Below are positions 37,320 to 44,798 of a stretch of 61,064 nucleotides of DNA, piece after piece (the stretch's first letter is position 1; each line of letters starts with the position of its first letter). The notes beneath the pieces were generated by a model. That model was not told the DNA's origin and made no database searches. It worked only from the letters and a program-made list of their open reading frames with translations. This DNA comes from Sedimentisphaerales bacterium. Lineage in GTDB: Bacteria; Planctomycetota; Phycisphaerae; Sedimentisphaerales; Anaerobacaceae. Both the position numbers and the translations under genes were made by a program. The stretch spans positions 1 through 61,064 of the forward strand of contig JAFGCD010000060.1 in the NCBI GenBank assembly GCA_016932835.1. The letters are read 5' to 3'.

Positions 37320-40300
37320 CTACGGCTTGCCGTAGAGCCAGGTCTGTGCGAGGGCGGCAAAATCGCTTAGGTCGGCCATGGTGCTGCAGTCGAAATCGGA
37401 GACATCGTCGGCAGTGAGCCAGTTGGCGACAAAATCACGCAGATCCTCGAAATCTACGTCACAGTCACCGTCGATGTCGCCGTCGGGACAGGCGCTGATA
37501 TCGAATGTTGTCGGAGAGTCGAACCGCCCTTTGACCCAGACGATAAGTTGACCGCGACGGCACGCCCAATAAAAATCGTTGCCTCTGGAAAGCCTCCGGC
37601 CGTCGAGGAATATCTTCGCCGAGCAGCGGGGCCAGTTATTTATTCTGAAAGTCGGATTAAGCGTCGTGTAATCCGGTTCAAGGAGAAAATTGCATCTTGG
37701 CTGATCGCCGGTATTCCTGAAAACGATTTCTTTTTGCATATAGTCGAGACTGTCGAAGACACTGTCGGGTCCAAGCATGGTGACAGTACCGGGATAAAGC
37801 CAGGTTCGGGTCTTGTCTTTCAATGCATTATTGTCTCGCGGCGGATTCAAGCCCACGAGAGATGCCCATTCGCGGTATCTACGGCCCCTCTCGTCGATGA
37901 GGTAGTGACTGCTCCAGCCTGTTCCTCCTTGTATGCCTATCCCCATCAGCCCGTTGCTTGAGACCTGGGCCGACCATGTGCCGTGACTCTTGAAGGTGTC
38001 GCTGTAGAACGGCTCCTTGCCCACAGGCCAGTGTGCGAACTCGTACTGAGCACAGTGCCATGAGATGTCAGGATTCAGAGGGTAGAAGGCGTAAGTCTGC
38101 GGAATGTCCGGAGCTTGTGAGAAGGCGCTGAAAGCATCCGGGGCGCTATGAAAATGAGTGGCTGTTATTATCTGGCTCCAATTGGCGGTGTCCGCGTTCC
38201 AGGGGCCTGAGTTATAAGGGTCCGGATGATAGTCGTCAACGTTCCCGTCCAGGTTAAGAACGGTTAGTGCCGGATAGGAATGATGATCTCTGGGATTGCT
38301 GAGGGAGCCGGCGATGGCGATCACCTCTGTTATCTCGTGCCAGTTGCGGAAATCGGTGTCGAGTTTGGGAGTGTAGCGGATACGTCTTACGCCTGTTCCA
38401 TCTGGATAGAACGTCCAGTACTCATCGGCCTCGGGCAACTGAACGCCGATGCCGTCGTCCGGTGTCTTATAGTCCGGGTCCGCCAGAACGTAATGCCAGT
38501 GAACAGCCTTGCGAACGTCGTTGTCCTCGATAACTTCTACGTCGGACCAGCGAAGTATTCTGTCGGACATAGGCTCATGGCAGCCGACGCTGCCGCCGCC
38601 CCACGTTTCCAGAAACTCATAGCTGTATTGAAGCTGATTGTTCAAATGCCACGCCGGAACATAATTGTTCTCCGACCAGAAAACGAACTTGCAGTCCTTG
38701 TCGTACTCAAAATCGTCGCCGAAACTGATAACTACGGCATCGCCGGAGAAGCCGGACCAGTTGTATTCGCGCCTCGTGACCTTGAAGCCTGTGTTCGAAT
38801 CGTCCTGATCCTGGGTCGGTTTCCGCATAACCTTGAGGTTGTCGAAGATTGCGGTCGCAGCGACCCTGTTGCCGGAGAAAACATACGGGGCAACATAGAA
38901 CTCGTTGCCGGAAATTGACCAGTCACGCGACGGAGCAAGCTCCATCCAGCCATCGGCCCACTGACCGTGGATATAGGCCTTGACTGCGTAGTAAAAGTGG
39001 AAAAATCCCGCGGGACCGTCCCGGCAGATACGAAACCTCTTGTTTGTGCTGGTATAGGGAACAGAATAGGTATTTGAGCCGTCGAGCAGATGTTCATAAC
39101 GCTTCTGCCCAAACATTACGCTGCTAAGGTTGACAATGCCGGTGTTGTCCAGAACATCGTCTGTGCCGGCCTGTCTGTCGCGAATACTGACTACGACTTT
39201 GTTCTGGGAGTTCCGGGTGACATGGATCGATGTGAAATTATTCGCGTCAGGCAAGTCTCCGTTCTTCTGTATCAGCGCCAGTCCGGAGAAATCGTCGGAG
39301 GCGAAGTCTATCTCCGCACAAAAGTGCCCGGCGAAAGAAGTAAGATTATAAAGACCGTAAATCTTGTTAGAACCGGCAACCGACAGATGCATCCTTCCGT
39401 CGGAGGCAACAGCGCCGCCCCCCGATCCGGTTCCCTGCATGTAAATTTCGCGCCAGTCGTCGCTGAGCGTATCAAAGCAATCCTCTATTACCAACGACCC
39501 GTTTTCACCCCAGCCCCAGGGCAAAATATGGAATCTGGTCCTGAATGTCCACAGCTCGCCTGTGTAGGTGTTCTCGCCGTCGGTTACATCCACTCGCCAG
39601 AAGTAATCGGTCAGAAAATGCATGTCCTCTGCGGCAAGAGCGAGCTCTCTGGTGGTCTGCCCGGCCGCTATCAGGGAAAGCACCCGCGCATCGGTCCCGA
39701 AGTACACGCTGTAGAGAGGCGATTCGACACAACTTCCAGGCTCGTCCCAGCTCAGAGTGGTTCCCGGATTCACACCCGTAGCATTGTCGGAGGGGACGGG
39801 ATTACGCGACTGACCGGCTGTTCTAAAAGACCAGACTTCGCCCGTATGCACCACGGGCTCGCCGATAATATTGGGATCTTCGACATCAATACGCCAATAA
39901 AAATCTGTCGCGCAAGAGAGAGTGCATCCAGGAGGGGAAGGATTGAAACTTGTCGCTGTAAGGGATGATTCAACCGGAGAAAGATCGTTTGAGTCTTCCG
40001 AGAAGTAAACATTATACGTGGGATTCAAAACATCCGCAGGAGCATCCCAATTCAAAACAACCGCAGAATGGACAGCCGCGGCCCCGTCCGGGGGATACGG
40101 ATCGGTCGCAGTGACATAGACCTTTGCCGACGTCTGCTGCAATGCGTCAATCTCGGCAGGACTTAACGCGCGATCCCAGATAGTGAACTCGTCGATCTTG
40201 CCGGTAAAATTCCCGCCCCACTTCGAGGGAGCGAGATAAACGCGAGAGGCCGCCATGGCAAGCGACGCATATTGCGAGGCGATTGGCCCGGCGTCTTTGT

Positions 40301-40844
40301 AGAGCCGAATTACCGACCCATCGTACGTGGCGGTCACCATTTGCCAGACGCCTACTTCGAAATCGCCGGTGGAATAGATATCCAGCCAGTGGCCCCAGAA
40401 GTTGATAGTGCCGCCGTATATGATGTAGCGAGACCCCCGGCTGACACCGTCGTATAAATTTCCGAAGCCCCCGATCACCGCCCAGTCCGAGGGAGTCGCA
40501 TCCGGGCGGATGAACATGTTGATAGTCCACGCATCTCCGGCGCCGGTCGGAAGATTCGTTGCGCTGGTATTGCACACATAAGCGCTGCTGCCGAATTCAA
40601 GGCAATTGCCGGACCACCCCGACACAAACGCCGCATTACCCGCCAGAAACCCATTATTAACCCCGGCCGTGTCGAAGGCAATACCACCGCTCGACTCGTC
40701 CATCTTCCACTCCAGCAGCTTGTGAACATCCACAGCCTCTGCTCTATCCGTGCCGCCAAAAACCAGAGCAGCCACGAATATGAACGGAGCCAGCCGAATA
40801 ATGTGACCGTCGAACCTCATCTCAATCCAGTCGCGATTCTTCAT
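37320..40844 (-). CDS. Large secreted LamG/FN3-like protein with C-terminal dockerin-like module
   Basis: 1174 residues, with a signal peptide (FIFVAALVFGGTDRAEA) after a long start; a second ATG at 40818-40820 is equally good and neither has a clear ribosome site. Residues about 44-235 are a LamG/concanavalin domain (KIDEFTIWDRALSPAEI is diagnostic). Two Ig/FN3-like repeats follow (YNVYFSEDSN, YSVYFGTDAR, each before a YWRIDV/YFWRVDV strand). A second jelly roll covers about 465-690, and about 700-1090 is a region I do not recognise. The end is a dockerin-like pair, DGDIDGDCDVDFEDLRDFV and FDCSTMADLSDFAALAQTW. It probably binds or degrades polysaccharide. It stands alone and opposite between two energy operons. 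Confidence 0.78.
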   Translation of the reverse strand: MKNRDWIEMRFDGHIIRLAPFIFVAALVFGGTDRAEAVDVHKLLEWKMDESSGGIAFDTAGVNNGFLAGNAAFVSGWSGNCLEFGSSAYVCNTSATNLPTGAGDAWTINMFIRPDATPSDWAVIGGFGNLYDGVSRGSRYIIYGGTINFWGHWLDIYSTGDFEVGVWQMVTATYDGSVIRLYKDAGPIASQYASLAMAASRVYLAPSKWGGNFTGKIDEFTIWDRALSPAEIDALQQTSAKVYVTATDPYPPDGAAAVHSAVVLNWDAPADVLNPTYNVYFSEDSNDLSPVESSLTATSFNPSPPGCTLSCATDFYWRIDVEDPNIIGEPVVHTGEVWSFRTAGQSRNPVPSDNATGVNPGTTLSWDEPGSCVESPLYSVYFGTDARVLSLIAAGQTTRELALAAEDMHFLTDYFWRVDVTDGENTYTGELWTFRTRFHILPWGWGENGSLVIEDCFDTLSDDWREIYMQGTGSGGGAVASDGRMHLSVAGSNKIYGLYNLTSFAGHFCAEIDFASDDFSGLALIQKNGDLPDANNFTSIHVTRNSQNKVVVSIRDRQAGTDDVLDNTGIVNLSSVMFGQKRYEHLLDGSNTYSVPYTSTNKRFRICRDGPAGFFHFYYAVKAYIHGQWADGWMELAPSRDWSISGNEFYVAPYVFSGNRVAATAIFDNLKVMRKPTQDQDDSNTGFKVTRREYNWSGFSGDAVVISFGDDFEYDKDCKFVFWSENNYVPAWHLNNQLQYSYEFLETWGGGSVGCHEPMSDRILRWSDVEVIEDNDVRKAVHWHYVLADPDYKTPDDGIGVQLPEADEYWTFYPDGTGVRRIRYTPKLDTDFRNWHEITEVIAIAGSLSNPRDHHSYPALTVLNLDGNVDDYHPDPYNSGPWNADTANWSQIITATHFHSAPDAFSAFSQAPDIPQTYAFYPLNPDISWHCAQYEFAHWPVGKEPFYSDTFKSHGTWSAQVSSNGLMGIGIQGGTGWSSHYLIDERGRRYREWASLVGLNPPRDNNALKDKTRTWLYPGTVTMLGPDSVFDSLDYMQKEIVFRNTGDQPRCNFLLEPDYTTLNPTFRINNWPRCSAKIFLDGRRLSRGNDFYWACRRGQLIVWVKGRFDSPTTFDISACPDGDIDGDCDVDFEDLRDFVANWLTADDVSDFDCSTMADLSDFAALAQTWLYGKP

Positions 40845-41190
40845 TAGACTGCCCGCAAGGTGTTCATGCCGCCATCGACACTCTGCATGAAGTATCCCCG
40901 CACAACGTAAGTACTATACCAGAATATCACATCGATTTCAACAACTTTCCACCGGCTTTGCCGGGCCGCATCAAAAAATAAGCAGAAAAGAGGGGGGCGA
41001 GGACGAGAGCAGCCGCCTGATGAAAAGCCCATGGGCGCTGCGGCCTTGCGATGCGCAGCGCGACCAGCACGCAAAACGATGAAACATCTCGAACAAACTG
41101 GTTTTTCGGTTGCGATACCGCCCCGCAGCCCGTACAATCCGCCCGCACTATAATTGAAAGCGAGCGATTCGCAATTTTTTGGTATGTTTA
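40845..41190. other. Divergent intergenic region before the formate dehydrogenase operon
   Basis: 346 bp between the dockerin-bearing gene (minus) and nuoE (plus). The plus strand has TATAAT at 41149-41154, 36 bases before the nuoE ATG, a well-placed -10, but no recognisable -35. The stretch from about 40980 is G-rich on the plus strand. No gene seen. Confidence 0.4.
41149..41154 (+). promoter_or_regulatory. Candidate -10 element for the nuoE-nuoF-fdhA operon
   Basis: A consensus TATAAT about 36 bases before the start codon, in a generally GC-rich region. No good -35 box lies 16-18 bases upstream, so assignment rests on position alone. Confidence 0.3.
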
Positions 41191-41697
41191 ATGGGCAGCA
41201 GCATCGGAGCAAAACCCTCTTCGGATTTCAAGCCGCTGGATAAGATACTTAAATCCATGCCGAAAGCCGGCAAAGGCGAGCTCATCCCCCTTCTGCAGGC
41301 GATCCAAAACGCTTACGGATACCTGCCAAAAGATATTCTCGCGGAAATGAGCCGGCGAACCGGTATCGAGCCGAGCACTATCTACGGTGTCGCCACCTTC
41401 TATGAGCAGTTCTACCTCGAACCTCACGGCAGGCATACGGTCAAGTGTTGCCGCGGAACAGCCTGCCACGTCAAGGGAAGCTCGAGAATAATAAGGACCT
41501 TGCAGCAGAATCTCGGAGTAGAGCCGGGAGGAACGACCGAAGATATGGAGTTCACCTTCGAAACCGTCGCCTGTCTCGGAGCCTGCGCGCTGGCCCCCGT
41601 CATGGTCGTTGACGGAACATACTACGGAAAGATGACATATCGCAAGGTTGATACCGTGCTGAACAGCTACAGGCAGGCATCGAAGGAGAATGCCTGA
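41191..41697 (+). CDS. nuoE: NuoE/HydA-type [2Fe-2S] thioredoxin-fold subunit
   Basis: 168 residues from ATG 41191 (a TTG at 41179 is also open; neither has a Shine-Dalgarno). It belongs to the 24-kDa NADH dehydrogenase subunit family, with IQNAYGYLPKDILAEMSRRT, SEQ-like helix IYGVATFYEQF and the four cluster cysteines in KCCRGTACHVKG and ACLGACALAPV. In multimeric NAD(P)-linked formate dehydrogenases and hydrogenases it passes electrons to the NuoF flavin subunit. Its stop overlaps the next ATG (TGATG). Confidence 0.94.
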   Translation: MGSSIGAKPSSDFKPLDKILKSMPKAGKGELIPLLQAIQNAYGYLPKDILAEMSRRTGIEPSTIYGVATFYEQFYLEPHGRHTVKCCRGTACHVKGSSRIIRTLQQNLGVEPGGTTEDMEFTFETVACLGACALAPVMVVDGTYYGKMTYRKVDTVLNSYRQASKENA

Positions 41698-44600
41698 TGA
41701 AAAAGCTCGTGTCCGCATCCGATTTTGCCAAGTTGCGGCGGTCGCTGAAACCCACTGCCGATTCGAACGAATTGGTCGTCACTATATGCGGCGGCACCGG
41801 ATGCACCGCTCTCGGATCCGGCGAAGTCTATGACGCTTTCCAAAACTGCATCCGCAAACACCGCCTGGCCGAACGCGTCGGACTCAAACAGACCGGCTGC
41901 CACGGCTTCTGTGAGAAGGGCCCCGTCGTTGTTATCCTACCCGACCAGTTCTTCTATCCGAGCGTCCAGGCTGAAGACGTAGAGGAAATACTAACCCAAA
42001 CAGTGCTCGGCGGAAAACCAATAGACAGACTCCTGTACGTGGACCCGGCAACCGGAAGAAAAATCACCTATGAATACGACGTCCCCTTTTACGCCGGCCA
42101 GCAGCGAAACGTCTTCAAATACAACGGAAAGATAGACCCGCGCAGCATAGAAGACTACATAGCCGCCGGAGGCTACGCAGCGGCTGTAAAAACACTCGCC
42201 GACCTGAATCCCGAACAGGTCGTTCGAATCATAAAGGATTCCGGACTCCGCGGGCGAGGAGGAGGAGGCTTCCCCACCGGCTTGAAGTGGGAACTCTGCA
42301 GGGCAAAGCAAACCCGCGACAAATGCCTGATATGCAACGCAGACGAGGGCGACCCGGGCGCATTTATGGATAGAAGCATTCTCGAAGGAACTCCCCACGC
42401 CGTAATTGAAGGAATGCTCATTGCCGGGTTTGCAATCGAAGCCCGAAACGGGTTCATATACGTTCGCGCCGAGTATCCGCGCGCGGTCCGAAATGCCGCC
42501 CGGGCTATAAAGGCCGCAACCGACGCAGGACTCCTCGGCAAGAACATCCTCGGCAGCGGATTCAGTTTCGATATCGAGATTAGGCAGGGCGCCGGAGCAT
42601 TCGTCTGCGGGGAGGAGACTGCACTGATAGCCTCGCTCGAAGGACGACGCGGTATGCCGCGACCAAGGCCACCGTTTCCAACCGAGCAGGGATACCTCGG
42701 CAAGCCGACAGTTATAAACAACGTCGAAACACTTGCCAACGTCCCCCTGATTATCTCCAACGGCGCCGAATGGTACGCTGGAATAGGAACCGAAAAAAGC
42801 AAGGGCACTAAAATATTTGCCCTTGCGGGCAAGGTCAATAATACCGGCCTGGTCGAAGTCCCTATGGGAGCCACCCTGCGGGAAATAATCTTCGGAATCG
42901 GAGGAGGAATTCCAAACCAGCGAAAATTCAAGGCCGCACAAATGGGAGGACCGTCAGGGGGATGCATCCCAGCAGCCTATCTGGATACCGAAATAGACTA
43001 CGACAGCATCCAGCAGGCCGGGGCGATAATGGGGTCCGGCGGCCTGATTGTAATGGACGAGAATACCTGCATGGTCGATGTCGCAAGGTACTTTCTCGAA
43101 TTCGTCCAGTCCGAATCATGCGGCAAGTGCACACCATGCAGGGTCGGTACGAAAAAAATGCTCGCTATTCTTAAAAGGATATCGCGGGGCGACGGGCAAC
43201 TCGAAGACCTCGACACCCTGCAGCGACTCGGAGAAGACATCAAAAAGGCTTCCCTCTGCGGCCTCGGCCAGACTGCACCCAACCCAGTCCTCTCGACCCT
43301 TCGTCATTTTCGTGAAGAGTACGAGGAGCATATAGTGCTCAAAACATGCCGGGCCGCAGTATGTGAAGGACTCGTCCGGGCGCCCTGTCAGCATGCCTGT
43401 CCCGCCAGGGTAAACGTCCCGGAATATCTCGCATTGGCCGGGCAGGGAAGATTGAACGACGCGGCCAACGTTATTCGCCGCCGAAATCCGTTTGTCTCGG
43501 TCTGCGGGCGAGTCTGCGACCATCCCTGTGAGCAACGTTGCCACCGAGGCGAAATCGACCAGCCCCTCGCTATCAGGGCCCTCAAACGCTATATCGCAGA
43601 CAATATGCCTGACTTCTCAGCACCCATCGTTCGACCCGTTCGAGGCGATTCCGAACTTGCCGTCATAGGTAGCGGGCCGGCGGGACTCAGTTGCGCATAC
43701 TTCCTCGCCCTAAAGGGCAGACGCTCGACCATATTCGAAGCCCAGCCGATACCGGGCGGCATGCTCGCCCTCGGAATACCGGAGTTTCGCCTGCCGAAAC
43801 AAGTTCTTCAGAAAGAAATAGAGTTCATACTCTCTCACGGAATCGAACTGCGAACCGACCATCGCATCGATAACGCAAAAGACTTGATCGCCCAGGGATT
43901 CAAGGCCGTCTTCATCGGAACCGGAGCACAAACCGGAAGAAGAATCGACATCGAAGGCATTGATTTCGCCGGCGTAATCGATTCGCTCCGGTTCCTGCGC
44001 GATAGAGCCCTTGGCACCGGCCTCGATTGCAGTGGTAAAACGATAGTAATCCTCGGCGGCGGAAACGCCGCAATCGACGTCGCCCGCTCCGCAGTCCGCC
44101 TCGGCGCCGCAAGGGTGATAATACTCTATCGAAGAACTCGCGAAGAGATGCCCGCCTATGACGAGGAGATAGAAGGGGCAATAGAGGAAGGCGTCGAGCT
44201 TGTGACGCTCGCCGTTCCCAAGCGAATCGTCGGCAAGAAAAAAACCTTGAACGGCATCGAATTCCTCCGGGCCGAACTCGGCAGGCCCGATGCCGACGGG
44301 CGCCGCAGGCCGATACCCCTCGAAGGAACAGAAGAAATTATCGAATGCGACCTCGTGATACCCGCGATAGGACAGGTCCCTTCCGTGGCCCCTGCCGAAT
44401 ACCCCGGCGGCCCGGAACTCACTAAATGGGGCACTATCAAGGCGGACCCGGTCAGCTTCAACACCGGAGTAGAGCAGGTATTTGCCGGCGGCGACTGCGT
44501 AACGGGTCCTTCCAGTGTCATAAAGGCGATCGCCGCCGGACAGCAAGCCGCCATCAGCATCGACAAGATGCTCGGAGGCAACGGAAAACTGCCGGGGCAC

Positions 44601-44783
44601 AGAGGTTTCTCGTTCACAAAACCGGACGAGGAGACACCCGAAAGCGCGCCGAAGCGACCTCAAGAGCAGCTTATCCCACTCGAAGATCGCAAGCGCGGAT
44701 TCGCCGAAGTCGTCCTCGGCCTCGACAGACAAGAAGCGTTGGCCGAGGCCGTCAGGTGCCTGCGGTGTGATTTGGATTTTTAA
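41697..44783 (+). CDS. NuoF-like flavin subunit fused to a GltD/NfnB-like module
   Basis: 1028 residues. N-terminal 110 are a thioredoxin-like [2Fe-2S] domain (CGGTGCTALG, TGCHGFCEKGP). About 120-545 is NuoF: FMN/NADH-binding RGRGGGGFPTGLKWE near 184, ADEGDPGAFMDR, GAGAYICGEE-like GAGAFVCGEETAL, and [4Fe-4S] ESCGKCTPCRVGT near 475. From about 563 it continues as a GltD-like unit: PCQHACPARVNVPEYL, CGRVCDHPCEQRC, FAD motif VIGSGPAGLSCAY near 655, NAD(P) motif ILGGGNAAIDVA near 782, ending RCLRCDLDF. It thus carries two pyridine-nucleotide sites and FMN plus FAD. It probably lets formate oxidation or CO2 reduction couple to NAD(P)H and ferredoxin. Confidence 0.92.
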   Translation: MKKLVSASDFAKLRRSLKPTADSNELVVTICGGTGCTALGSGEVYDAFQNCIRKHRLAERVGLKQTGCHGFCEKGPVVVILPDQFFYPSVQAEDVEEILTQTVLGGKPIDRLLYVDPATGRKITYEYDVPFYAGQQRNVFKYNGKIDPRSIEDYIAAGGYAAAVKTLADLNPEQVVRIIKDSGLRGRGGGGFPTGLKWELCRAKQTRDKCLICNADEGDPGAFMDRSILEGTPHAVIEGMLIAGFAIEARNGFIYVRAEYPRAVRNAARAIKAATDAGLLGKNILGSGFSFDIEIRQGAGAFVCGEETALIASLEGRRGMPRPRPPFPTEQGYLGKPTVINNVETLANVPLIISNGAEWYAGIGTEKSKGTKIFALAGKVNNTGLVEVPMGATLREIIFGIGGGIPNQRKFKAAQMGGPSGGCIPAAYLDTEIDYDSIQQAGAIMGSGGLIVMDENTCMVDVARYFLEFVQSESCGKCTPCRVGTKKMLAILKRISRGDGQLEDLDTLQRLGEDIKKASLCGLGQTAPNPVLSTLRHFREEYEEHIVLKTCRAAVCEGLVRAPCQHACPARVNVPEYLALAGQGRLNDAANVIRRRNPFVSVCGRVCDHPCEQRCHRGEIDQPLAIRALKRYIADNMPDFSAPIVRPVRGDSELAVIGSGPAGLSCAYFLALKGRRSTIFEAQPIPGGMLALGIPEFRLPKQVLQKEIEFILSHGIELRTDHRIDNAKDLIAQGFKAVFIGTGAQTGRRIDIEGIDFAGVIDSLRFLRDRALGTGLDCSGKTIVILGGGNAAIDVARSAVRLGAARVIILYRRTREEMPAYDEEIEGAIEEGVELVTLAVPKRIVGKKKTLNGIEFLRAELGRPDADGRRRPIPLEGTEEIIECDLVIPAIGQVPSVAPAEYPGGPELTKWGTIKADPVSFNTGVEQVFAGGDCVTGPSSVIKAIAAGQQAAISIDKMLGGNGKLPGHRGFSFTKPDEETPESAPKRPQEQLIPLEDRKRGFAEVVLGLDRQEALAEAVRCLRCDLDF

Positions 44784-44798
44784 CGACGGATTGACGGA

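Noticed and set aside
41179..41190. TTG start for nuoE
   Set aside because: Adds only four residues with no ribosome site; the ATG at 41191 is preferred.
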